64,000 bases of DNA from an uncultured Bacteroidota bacterium. Its GTDB lineage: Bacteria; Bacteroidota; Bacteroidia; Bacteroidales; P3. Position 1 is the stretch's first letter. Each line of letters begins with the position of its first letter. The stretch spans positions 1 through 64,000 of the forward strand of contig CADALO010000011.1 in assembly GCA_902788805.1 (NCBI GenBank), given 5' to 3'. Below the pieces are notes generated by a model that was not told where the DNA came from, made no database searches, and was given only the letters and a program-made list of their open reading frames with translations. Shown piece by piece: positions 54,698 to 62,447 of this stretch. The position numbers and the translations under genes are program-made.

Positions 54698-54782
54698 CAG
54701 TGTTGGTAGGCAAAAATCCGCCTCTTGGTGCGACTCGTGGGCGAGACATTTATAAACCTTAAAATAACAGGAGACAACAACT

Positions 54783-55505
54783 ATGAAAAAACAGAATTCA
54801 GGCAGTGGCCTTATGATGACTGGCAGTTTCCGCTCGGGCGGAGTGACTTTCTATCTGCGTCAGGGAAAAGTGATTGGACGTGTGGCACACTCGTCCGAAA
54901 AGCGTAGCAACACGATGGCTCAGTTTGTGCAGCGTCAGCGTATGCATCACAGCGTGGCGTTGTGGCAGAGACTTAAACCTTGCAGCCCGATGTTTACCGA
55001 GCACAAGTCGCCATATTATGGATTTGTGTCGCTTGCCAACCGTATGCAGGCGGTTTATCTGCCCAAAACCGGCTCGTTGAGCACTGCCACCCTGCTGCTG
55101 CCGGGCATACCGGTCAGCGACGGCACGCTGCCTGTGGTGAAGCAATGGCTGGGCGAGGTCGACGGCACCGCCGCCTTGTTTACCAATCTCAAAGCCAATG
55201 GCTTGCGCCGTGGCGAGAGACTTATGCTCTACACCGCCGAACAGCAGATGGAGAAAGCCACGCCGAAGGTGTTTTTCTCGGTGCGCAACGTAAAACTGAG
55301 CGAGATGCGTGAGGTGGATGGCTGTATGGCGCTTGTGGACAATGAGTTTAGCGACGCTATGAAAGGCTGGGCGCTGGTGCGGACAAGCGACGAACGCTGC
55401 TCGCCGCAGACCATAGTGACTCGCTGCGAATACTATCAGCAATACACTACCGACGAGGCTCTTGAAGCAGCCGTGAAGACCTACGGAGGCATCACAAGAA
55501 ACTGA
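54783..55505 (+). CDS. Unknown protein, Bacteroidetes-type
   Basis: 240 residues, no signal peptide or membrane helix. It opens with MMTGSFRSGGVTFYLRQGKVIGRV, a pattern of a short Gly-rich start followed by beta strands that recalls small Bacteroidetes-specific DUF proteins, but I cannot name the family. The body has paired beta-rich segments (GFVSLANRMQAVYLPKTG; TPKVFFSVRNVKLSEMREV; GWALVRTSDERCSPQTIVTRCEYY). It may be a phage-structure-like or conserved housekeeping protein. It has its own promoter with a long leader that carries a hairpin repeat. It ends 38 bases before rsmG. Coding is supported by the promoter and codon use typical of neighbours. Confidence 0.72.
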   Translation: MKKQNSGSGLMMTGSFRSGGVTFYLRQGKVIGRVAHSSEKRSNTMAQFVQRQRMHHSVALWQRLKPCSPMFTEHKSPYYGFVSLANRMQAVYLPKTGSLSTATLLLPGIPVSDGTLPVVKQWLGEVDGTAALFTNLKANGLRRGERLMLYTAEQQMEKATPKVFFSVRNVKLSEMREVDGCMALVDNEFSDAMKGWALVRTSDERCSPQTIVTRCEYYQQYTTDEALEAAVKTYGGITRN

Positions 55506-55543
55506 TTTTCGGCTGCAAGACTCGAACGCAAACATTTGAAGAT

Positions 55544-56167
55544 ATGGACCTTATACTGAAATACTTTCCCGATTTGACCGAGCAGCAGAAGGAGCAGTTC
55601 GCGGCGTTGCCCGAGCTGTACGGTGACTGGAACGCCAAAATCAACGTCATAAGCCGCAAGGATATGGACAACTTTGTGGAGCATCACGTGCTGCATTCGC
55701 TGGCCGTGGCCAAGGTGCTGCAGTTCAAGACAATGGCCGATATTATGGACCTCGGCACGGGAGGCGGCTTCCCCGGCATTCCGCTGGCAATTATGTTTCC
55801 CGATGCAAACTTCTATTTGGTTGATTCTATCGGCAAGAAAATCAAGGTGGTGAAGTCCGTGGCTGAGCAGTTGCAGCTGAAGAACGTCACCGCCGAGCAG
55901 ATTCGTGCCGAGCAGGTAGAGAGGGATTTCGACTTCATTGTTTCGCGTGCTGTCACCGATCTCAGCCAGTTTGTGGGGTGGGTGAAGGGCAAGATATCCG
56001 ACACTCACTATCATAAGCTGCACAACGGTATCATCTATCTGAAGGGTGGCGACCTTGATGCTGAAATCGCTCCCTTCCGTAAGAAGGTGCGTATGTTTGA
56101 TATTGCCGACTTTTTCGAGGAGCCTTATTTTGAGACCAAGAAGGTGATTTATATGCCTTTGCAGTAA
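55544..56167 (+). CDS. rsmG: 16S rRNA (guanine527-N7)-methyltransferase RsmG
   Basis: 207 residues. The S-adenosylmethionine site DLGTGGGFPGIPLAI (about 69-83) and the family motifs WNAKINVISRKD, HHVLHSLA and VSRAVTDL are present. RsmG methylates N7 of G527 in 16S rRNA; loss gives low-level streptomycin resistance in other bacteria. Length is normal. It is 38 bases after the unknown 240-residue gene, so the two may share a transcript. The next gene is convergent. Confidence 0.95.
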   Translation: MDLILKYFPDLTEQQKEQFAALPELYGDWNAKINVISRKDMDNFVEHHVLHSLAVAKVLQFKTMADIMDLGTGGGFPGIPLAIMFPDANFYLVDSIGKKIKVVKSVAEQLQLKNVTAEQIRAEQVERDFDFIVSRAVTDLSQFVGWVKGKISDTHYHKLHNGIIYLKGGDLDAEIAPFRKKVRMFDIADFFEEPYFETKKVIYMPLQ

Positions 56168-56180
56168 GCCGCGGTTCGGC

Positions 56181-57470
56181 TCAGTGCTTAACGACGGCTC
56201 TCTTGGTCAGCGTGCCTGACGAGGTGACAAGGCGAACGATGTAGATTCCCGACGGCCAGTCGGCCACTGGTATACTGACACTCTCTGATAAATCTATTGC
56301 CCTGTGCCACAGGGCGGTCCCGTTGCTGCTGATGACTTCTAGAAGTGCGGAGCCTGAGGCCTGTGCGGTGATGTTCAGTGTCTCCGTTGCAGGATTGGGA
56401 TAAAGGGCGATGTCGATAGGCTCGTCGGGGCAATGCTGTATTGCAACGACGGACGAATCGCTTTCGATGTCTATTGTTATCGTTGCTGTGTCGGCCATAC
56501 AGTGGCGTGAAGCGATGAGCGATACGCGGTAGGAGCCTGGGGCAGGGTAGGTGTGCTCGTGTGTTGTCTGGCTGGCAGAAGTCTGTGTGTCGGTTCCGTC
56601 GCCGAAAAACCATATCAGGCTGTCGGCGTTGACCGATGTCGAGACCAGCGTGACTGTGCGGTCGACTGTTTCTGTGACGTTTAGCGACGATTCCGGCACA
56701 GGGCGTAGCCACTGCGCAAGGCTGGCGTAGACAATGTCGTGTGCCGCCATACGAATTGTCGATGCCGTGCTTTCGGGCAGTCCTGCGTTGTAGTTTATCA
56801 TTTCTGGATTGCGGTGGAAGAGAAGCACATAGAAGGCGCAGGCGGCAGCGTATGTGCCTGCCACCGACGGATGGCTGCCGTCGGCTTGGTAGAGTTCTAT
56901 GTCGCTATTGTTGTCGCGCAGGTAGTGCCATACTCGTCCCACGGGGCACAGCGATGCGTCGTTCGTCTGGGCCATATAGGTGTAGCGCTCGCAGAGCATA
57001 CTGTCCATACCCTCGTAGGTGCCCAAAACCGGAAATTCGGCGGCGTTTTGCCCGTCGCCGTCCTTGCGTCCCCAGGTCATATAGAACATCGGTTCGCAGC
57101 AAGGATTGTTGGCGTAGATGGAGTCGACAAGCCGCTTGGCGTAGGGGAAGACTTCCGTCTCGACTTGTGATTGTGGGAAGGATGGAAGCTGGCTTTGCTC
57201 CTGCAGCACTACGGCATCCCATTCGCCGCTGCGGATAAGTTGCATTGACTGGTTGGTGCAGTGTTGCGAGAAGGTGCATCCGCCGGGCGTGTTGCTTTGG
57301 TAGGTCATTCGGTCGCCCATCGATTCGGCTATGGCCGCCACCATAGCCGGAAGGTTGTTCACCTGAGTGTAGCTGTTGCCGATGAAGAGTACGTTGCGAG
57401 CTTGCTGGGCACAGCACGCAACGGCCGTGCCGAACAGGAGGGCTATGGTGAAAAGGGTTTTCTTGAACAT
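56181..57470 (-). CDS. Secreted SGNH-like esterase with PKD domain and T9SS sorting domain
   Basis: 429 residues. A signal peptide (1-20) is followed by an SGNH-like hydrolase of the DUF4886 type: nucleophile block FIGNSYTQ (about 29-36, Ser33) and the Asp-x-x-His block DGSHPSV (about 198-204). A PKD domain follows at about 270-340 (DSLIWFFGDGTDTQTSASQTTHEHTYPAPGSYRVSL). The end (ALYPNPATETLNI ... WPSGIYIVRLV) is a type-A T9SS sorting domain. I infer an exported carbohydrate or ester esterase. It lies 39 bases after the beta-mannosidase gene stop, on the same strand, so both may act on the same glycan. Confidence 0.85.
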   Translation of the reverse strand: MFKKTLFTIALLFGTAVACCAQQARNVLFIGNSYTQVNNLPAMVAAIAESMGDRMTYQSNTPGGCTFSQHCTNQSMQLIRSGEWDAVVLQEQSQLPSFPQSQVETEVFPYAKRLVDSIYANNPCCEPMFYMTWGRKDGDGQNAAEFPVLGTYEGMDSMLCERYTYMAQTNDASLCPVGRVWHYLRDNNSDIELYQADGSHPSVAGTYAAACAFYVLLFHRNPEMINYNAGLPESTASTIRMAAHDIVYASLAQWLRPVPESSLNVTETVDRTVTLVSTSVNADSLIWFFGDGTDTQTSASQTTHEHTYPAPGSYRVSLIASRHCMADTATITIDIESDSSVVAIQHCPDEPIDIALYPNPATETLNITAQASGSALLEVISSNGTALWHRAIDLSESVSIPVADWPSGIYIVRLVTSSGTLTKRAVVKH

Positions 57471-57509
57471 TGTGGGGCAGTGTTTTGTTTTTGCCGCTTG
57501 GCCGGTGTA

Positions 57510-59624
57510 TTATTTGCGCAGCATTATTTCGTTGAGGGTTGTGACATCGATTTGAATGTTGTTTATGTCGGCATTCGGGTCGACCGGAACCAGAGTGGTC
57601 TTGATGAATTGATTGCGTTTGAGGTTGAAGAAGTTGCGTGTAAAGTGGCCGTTGATTTTCGGATTTGTTTCGAGGCATACGTCATATATGTCGGTCAAGG
57701 CCTGGAAGTACACATTCAGCTTGCCGTCCTCTATTTTTGTGTAGTAGTGGAATCTGGGCTTGTCGTAGTGGCGGTCTTTGGGGTAGACGCTGTAGTAATG
57801 TTGCCATTTCGCGAGGTCGACGGTGTCGGCATATAGCTCTTGGGCACGATAGTGCAGAGCCTTCCAGTTGCCATAGTAGTCGATTGACGACCAGCTGGCT
57901 ACGGGCCAGCAGTCATTTAATTGCCAATAAAGCGTCCCGGCGCAGCGCGGGTCGGAGAGGTGGCACAGGATGCCGTAGCCGGTGCCCCAGGCCTGCAGCA
58001 GTTGGCTGACGTAGGCGTAGTCCTTGAGGTTCAGCGTGTGGCTGTCGAAGCCGTAGTAGCGTTGCATTGCTTTGTCGATGATTTCGCGTCCACGCGGATG
58101 TTTCTGGTGGCTGCGCAGGGTGGGGGAGTCAATGTTGAGTTGTTCGGCAGGTGTGAACTGGATTATGCTTGAGAGGAGCGGATAGCTTTGGAAACCGTAT
58201 TCGCTCATAAATCGGCCGGTCTTTTCCTTGTACATCTCGAAGGGTTCTTCGCCCCACCACACGCCCCAGTAGTGGCTGTCGCCGTGGGTGGTGCATTCCG
58301 GATGGCCCCAGCCGTAGAGCGGCGAGGTGGTGATATAGGGGCGATGGAGCGGGTCGCAGTCGCGGACGGCTTGCGCGAGGATGCTTGTTGTGCTGGTGTT
58401 ACTGGTAGTATTAGGGTAACCGAAGATGGTGTCCATCGCTTTCTCCAGTCGGGCGCGCTGCTCGGGTGTCCAGTTGAATTGGCCCTGCCAGCCCCAGTCT
58501 TCCCAGCCGTTTTTCACCTCGTTGTTGCCGCACCATAGGACGACGCAGGGGTGCTTGGCGATGCGGGTGATGTTCTGACGGGCCTCCTTGTCGATGCTCT
58601 CGAGCATCTCAAAGTTGTCGGGATAGAGCATAGTGCTGAAGTTGAAGTCCTGCCACACCATAATGCCCAGCGAGTCGCAGAGTTCGTAGAAGTAGTCGTG
58701 TTCGTAGATGCCGCCGCCCCACACACGCAGCATATTGAAGTTGGCCTCTTTAGCGGAGCAGAGCAGGGTGCGGTAGCGGGCTTTCTGTTCGTCGTTAAGC
58801 ACAGGGAATGAGTGCACCGGTATCCAGTTGGCGCCCTTGATGAAGATAGGTTTGCCGTCGCGGTAGAAGGTGAAGGATTGCCCAATGGAGTCGGGTTCTT
58901 GGCGGAATGTGATGTTGCCTGTATCGTTTGGGCGTACACGGGAGCGGGGGCGTACACGGGGGTACGCCCCTACGGGACGGGTATTGGTTATGTAAACGGA
59001 TTTCCAGATGCCGCAGGTGGGCATCTTGGGACCCCAATCCCAACCTTGCTGGTAGGGCGCTATGCGCGTGAATGCGCGTCGGTCGGGCAGGGGGATGCCG
59101 TATTCGGACTCTTTGGCCGAGTCGCTTGGAAGAACTTCGCAAGCCTCTTCGTCCATTTGACTGTATTTATAAGGTGTTACTGGCCAAAATTCGATTATTA
59201 TGCTGAGCACACTGTCATTCATATCCATTAGTCTCCGAGTGATAGGAAACTCGTATTGGCAGAACATATTGTCCGCTACTTCAAAGAGTTCGTGGTTGAC
59301 AAGGATGATAGCTTGACCGGCCACCCCTTCGAACACCAGCCAGATGGTATCGCCCTCCGGAAGCTGCTTTTTAGGAATAACGGTTTGATAGTACCAGATG
59401 CTGTCGCCCACCCATTGCACGCTGTCCTCGTTGGTGCCGTAGTATGGATCGGGAATGATGCCGTTGGCCATCAGGTCGGTGTGGATGGATCCCGGCACCG
59501 TAGCGGGATGCCACTGCCCGTTGTGTTCAAACTGCCAGTCGGTGAGGTAGATGCGGTTGTTGTTTGATGTGGAGCAGGCCACAAACAGTAGCGACAAGGC
59601 AAGGATAAGAAGTGTCTTTTTCAT
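57510..59624 (-). CDS. GH2 beta-mannosidase-like lipoprotein, missing its second domain
   Basis: 704 residues from the ATG at 59624 (in-frame upstream sequence has no signal logic). Lipobox LLFVAC near 12-17. The sugar-binding domain is present up to PYQQGWDWGPKMPTCGIWKSVYI (about 190-212). The catalytic barrel starts at EPDSIGQSFTF (243) and has the acid/base Glu369 in WCGNNE and nucleophile Glu475 in SEYGFQS. Between them, where GH2 mannosidases have an Ig-like domain of about 110 residues, there are only about 30 residues, encoded by the GGGCGTAC palindrome at 58930-58970 (VGAYPRVRPRSRVRP). Family members are normally 820-870 residues. The frame is intact, so a shortened enzyme is made, with doubtful activity. 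Predicted role: removing terminal beta-mannose from glycans. Confidence 0.85.
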   Translation of the reverse strand: MKKTLLILALSLLFVACSTSNNNRIYLTDWQFEHNGQWHPATVPGSIHTDLMANGIIPDPYYGTNEDSVQWVGDSIWYYQTVIPKKQLPEGDTIWLVFEGVAGQAIILVNHELFEVADNMFCQYEFPITRRLMDMNDSVLSIIIEFWPVTPYKYSQMDEEACEVLPSDSAKESEYGIPLPDRRAFTRIAPYQQGWDWGPKMPTCGIWKSVYITNTRPVGAYPRVRPRSRVRPNDTGNITFRQEPDSIGQSFTFYRDGKPIFIKGANWIPVHSFPVLNDEQKARYRTLLCSAKEANFNMLRVWGGGIYEHDYFYELCDSLGIMVWQDFNFSTMLYPDNFEMLESIDKEARQNITRIAKHPCVVLWCGNNEVKNGWEDWGWQGQFNWTPEQRARLEKAMDTIFGYPNTTSNTSTTSILAQAVRDCDPLHRPYITTSPLYGWGHPECTTHGDSHYWGVWWGEEPFEMYKEKTGRFMSEYGFQSYPLLSSIIQFTPAEQLNIDSPTLRSHQKHPRGREIIDKAMQRYYGFDSHTLNLKDYAYVSQLLQAWGTGYGILCHLSDPRCAGTLYWQLNDCWPVASWSSIDYYGNWKALHYRAQELYADTVDLAKWQHYYSVYPKDRHYDKPRFHYYTKIEDGKLNVYFQALTDIYDVCLETNPKINGHFTRNFFNLKRNQFIKTTLVPVDPNADINNIQIDVTTLNEIMLRK
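58930..58970. repeat. GGGCGTAC palindromic element inside the mannosidase gene
   Basis: GGGGCGTAC (58947-58955) and GTACGCCCC (58962-58970) form a 9-bp stem with loop ACGGGG, preceded by a half copy (58930-58945). It matches the intergenic element at 31947-31968 in reverse orientation and lies exactly where the gene's second domain is missing. Confidence 0.8.
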
Positions 59625-59635
59625 AATGAAAGATT

Positions 59636-60013
59636 TTATTTTGTTTTCAAGAAGGCGAATATGACAGCGAGGATGATGAATCCGAAGCTGACGAGGTGGT
59701 TCCAACGGATGGGCTCGCTCTTGAAGACGGTGGCCACGATGATGGTGAAGACGGTCAACGAGATGCACTCGGCCAGTATCTTGAGCTGCATCAGCGAGAA
59801 AGGACCTCCGTTGATTTGGCTACCTATGCGGTTGGCGGGGATCATAAAGCTGTATTCGAAGAATGCTACGCCCCACGAGGTGAGAATGATGAGTATCAGC
59901 GGCCAACTGGTGTTGATTTTCATCTCGGTGAGCTTGAGGTTGCCGTACCAGGCAAAGGTCATAAAGACGTTGCTGATGATGAGAAAGATGATGGTTAGTA
60001 ATGCTTTGGGCAT
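59636..60013 (-). CDS. DUF486/DMT-family small membrane protein
   Basis: 125 residues with four transmembrane helices. The sequence (FAWYGNLK; SWGVAFFEYSFMIPANRIGS; GPFSLMQLKILAECISLTVF) matches DUF486, a small relative of the drug/metabolite transporter superfamily. Such proteins may form dimers and transport small molecules, with no defined substrate. It is 11 bases upstream of the mannosidase start and 15 bases after cinA, so all four minus-strand genes from cinA down could be co-transcribed. Confidence 0.88.
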   Translation of the reverse strand: MPKALLTIIFLIISNVFMTFAWYGNLKLTEMKINTSWPLILIILTSWGVAFFEYSFMIPANRIGSQINGGPFSLMQLKILAECISLTVFTIIVATVFKSEPIRWNHLVSFGFIILAVIFAFLKTK

Positions 60014-60028
60014 AATTGTTCTTGTTGT

Positions 60029-61270
60029 TTATTTGCGATTCAGGATGTTGATGAGCATAGCAAAGGCTTCGTTGCAGGTGCGGTCGATGGTTCTCAGTCG
60101 GTCGTCGCCGAACTTCTTGAGGCGAGTTTCAGTACCTTTGGGTCCTGCAACGGCAATCCATACGGTTCCTACGGGCTTGTCGGGCGTTCCGCCGTTAGGT
60201 CCGGCGATGCCGCTGGTTGCTATTGCGTAGTCGGCTCCGAGGCGTAGACGTGCGCCCTCGGCCATTTGACGGACGGTTTCTTCGCTGACGGCACCGTATT
60301 GTTCGAGGACGTTGTGCTGTACGCCTAAAGCGCACTCTTTCACTTCGTTGCTATATGCCACTATGCCGCCGCGGAAGTAGGCGGAAGCACCGCTAAGGGC
60401 TGTGATGCGAGATGCAATTGCGCCGCCTGTGCAGCTCTCGGCCGTTGCAAGGGTGTGGCCGTTGGCGGTCATTGTGTGGTGCACCAGTTCAGGCAGCGTT
60501 TCGCAGTCTTCGCCCGCAATGTATTTTCCGGCGATGGGGTAGAGGCTGTTTACAGCGTCGGCAATCTGCTTCTGCAGCAGGTCGCGGTCTTCTCCTCGTG
60601 CAGTGAGGCGCAGTTTGACCATTCCTGCTTGCGGCAGGTAGGCGAGACGGATTGTTTTCGGAAGTGCCAGTTCCCACGACTCAATAAGGTCGCTGAGAAA
60701 TGACTCGCCGATACCCTGTACCAGCAGGTTCTTGTTGATTATGTGGCTAGTATGGAAGTGCTTTTGCAAACGTGGCACTATCTCGGTGCGCATCAGGTTT
60801 TCCATCTCGAACGGCACACCGGGCATAGAAACCACAACTTTGCCGTTCTGCTCAAACCACATACAGGGAGCGGTTCCTAATACGTTGTTTACCATTGTGC
60901 AGCATTCCGGCACCCAGGCTTGTTGGCGGTTGATGGGGGTTAGTTCATAGCCACGTGCTTCGAAAATGCGTTTTACGTTGTTCAGAGCCTCTTCGTTTTC
61001 AACCAGATGGCTGTCGAAGAACTCGCAGAGCACTTTCTTTGTAATATCGTCTTTGGTCGGTCCCAGGCCTCCGGTGATGAGTACGGCGTCAGTTTTCGCC
61101 AGACAACGTGAAAGAGAGGACAGTATGGCATCGCGGTCGTCGGCAATTACTGCTGTTTCTTTTACGTCCATTCCTGCGGCGACAAGCATTTTTGACATCG
61201 TTGAAGCGTTGGTGTTCACTACCTGGCCTATCAGTAGTTCGTCGCCTATGTTGATTATGCTAACATTCAT
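60029..61270 (-). CDS. cinA: CinA-like protein (NMN deamidase domain)
   Basis: 413 residues from the ATG at 61270 (MNVSIINIGDELLIGQVVNTN); a start six codons upstream is less likely. The N-terminal MoCF/COG1058 domain (about 1-170) has TGGLGPTKDD. The C-terminal PncC domain (about 260-413) has LATAESCTGGAIASRIT and SGIAGPNGGTPDKPVGTVW. This domain deamidates NMN to nicotinate mononucleotide in NAD recycling. It is divergent from nadC, the enzyme that makes nicotinate mononucleotide, giving a small NAD-metabolism locus. Divergent promoters lie at 61315-61322 and 61351-61383. Confidence 0.92.
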   Translation of the reverse strand: MNVSIINIGDELLIGQVVNTNASTMSKMLVAAGMDVKETAVIADDRDAILSSLSRCLAKTDAVLITGGLGPTKDDITKKVLCEFFDSHLVENEEALNNVKRIFEARGYELTPINRQQAWVPECCTMVNNVLGTAPCMWFEQNGKVVVSMPGVPFEMENLMRTEIVPRLQKHFHTSHIINKNLLVQGIGESFLSDLIESWELALPKTIRLAYLPQAGMVKLRLTARGEDRDLLQKQIADAVNSLYPIAGKYIAGEDCETLPELVHHTMTANGHTLATAESCTGGAIASRITALSGASAYFRGGIVAYSNEVKECALGVQHNVLEQYGAVSEETVRQMAEGARLRLGADYAIATSGIAGPNGGTPDKPVGTVWIAVAGPKGTETRLKKFGDDRLRTIDRTCNEAFAMLINILNRK

Positions 61271-61314
61271 ATTATGTGTGTTTTGCAAAGGTTATAGCTG
61301 TGTTAAACGATGTG

Positions 61315-61322
61315 CAAAAGTA
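61315..61322 (-). promoter_or_regulatory. -7 box of cinA
   Basis: The minus strand reads TACTTTTG, 45 bases before the cinA start. Confidence 0.6.
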
Positions 61323-61350
61323 CAAAAGAAAGAGCGAATAGTAAAATTTT

Positions 61351-61383
61351 TTTGCGCCGTTACGTTTTTTCTTCGTATTTTTG
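61351..61383 (+). promoter_or_regulatory. Promoter of nadC
   Basis: TTTG (61351-61354) and TATTTTTG (61376-61383) are separated by 21 bases, a good Bacteroidetes promoter, 55 bases before the nadC ATG. Confidence 0.75.
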
Positions 61384-61437
61384 CAAATTATTTGTGGACT
61401 TTGATTTGAGTATTATCACATCATAAAAACAACAATT

Positions 61438-62283
61438 ATGACCGACATTGCGAATTTAGACGAGCTGATACGAATGGCTCTGCGCGAGGATATTGGCGAC
61501 GGCGACCACTCGACGTTGGCCTGCATTCCTTCAACGGCAGTAGGCACTGCCAAGATGGTTGCCAAACAAGATGGTGTACTCTGTGGTGCCATAGTGGGCG
61601 AACGCGTGTTCCACCATGTGGATCCGACGTTGAAAGTCTCGTTGCTCAAGAACGACGGCGACGCTGTGAAGAAAGGCGACATTGTGATGTTGGTCGAAGG
61701 TCACTCAGGAAGCATTCTTACGGCCGAGCGCACCGCGCTCAACTTTATGCAGCGTCTCAGCGGCATTGCCACCGAGACGAAGCGTATGGTCGCTATGCTC
61801 GACGGCCTCAATACGCGCCTGCTCGATACCCGCAAGACGACGCCCAATATGCGGCTGCTGGAGAAATACGCAGTGGCTTGTGGCGGCGGCACCAACCATC
61901 GCATAGGCCTGTATGATATGATAATGCTGAAAGACAATCATATCGACTTCGCCGGCGGCATCGAGGCCGCTATCGACCGCACTCGCCAGTATCTGAAAGA
62001 GAAGGGTAAAAACCTCAAGATTGAAATCGAGGTGCGCAATCTCGACGAGCTTGAGCGTGTGCTGGCTCACGGCGGCGTTGACCGCATAATGCTCGACAAC
62101 TTTGATATTCCTACGCTTCGTGAAGCTGTGCGCCGCATCGACGGCCGTTTCGAAACCGAGGCCAGTGGCGGTATCACTGACCAGACGCTGCGCCCCTATG
62201 CCGAAACGGGAGTGGACTTTATTTCCGTCGGTGCGCTGACGCATCATATCAAGAGCCTCGATCTTAGTTTAGTGAAAAAATAG
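61438..62283 (+). CDS. nadC: Nicotinate-nucleotide pyrophosphorylase (quinolinate phosphoribosyltransferase)
   Basis: 281 residues. NadC motifs are all present: REDIGDGDHST at the start, LTAERTALNFMQRLSGIAT, DTRKTTPNMR with substrate-binding Arg and Lys residues, GGGTNHRIGLYDMIMLKDNH, and EASGGI. It makes nicotinate mononucleotide from quinolinate and PRPP in NAD synthesis. It is divergent from cinA. The gene ends 164 bases before yihY, and a repeat tract fills that gap. Length and start are normal. Confidence 0.96.
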   Translation: MTDIANLDELIRMALREDIGDGDHSTLACIPSTAVGTAKMVAKQDGVLCGAIVGERVFHHVDPTLKVSLLKNDGDAVKKGDIVMLVEGHSGSILTAERTALNFMQRLSGIATETKRMVAMLDGLNTRLLDTRKTTPNMRLLEKYAVACGGGTNHRIGLYDMIMLKDNHIDFAGGIEAAIDRTRQYLKEKGKNLKIEIEVRNLDELERVLAHGGVDRIMLDNFDIPTLREAVRRIDGRFETEASGGITDQTLRPYAETGVDFISVGALTHHIKSLDLSLVKK

Positions 62284-62328
62284 CGGAGAACGGAGAACTG
62301 AGAACTGAGAACTGAGAACGGAAGCGGA

Positions 62329-62440
62329 GCCCCCCTTTCAACATATCAACATATCAACCCTTTAAACCTTTTAAACCTTTCAAACCTTTCAAACCTTTCA
62401 AACCTTTCAAACCCTTTAACCCTTCAAACCTTTCAAACTC
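62329..62440. repeat. Degenerate AACCTTTCAA pyrimidine tract before yihY
   Basis: About ten copies of AACCTTTCAA with variants (ATCAACAT at the start) fill the space up to eight bases before the yihY ATG. Together with the tract at 31980-32145 it shows a recurrent type of intergenic pyrimidine repeat placed directly before a start codon. Confidence 0.8.
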
Positions 62441-62447
62441 TCCAACA

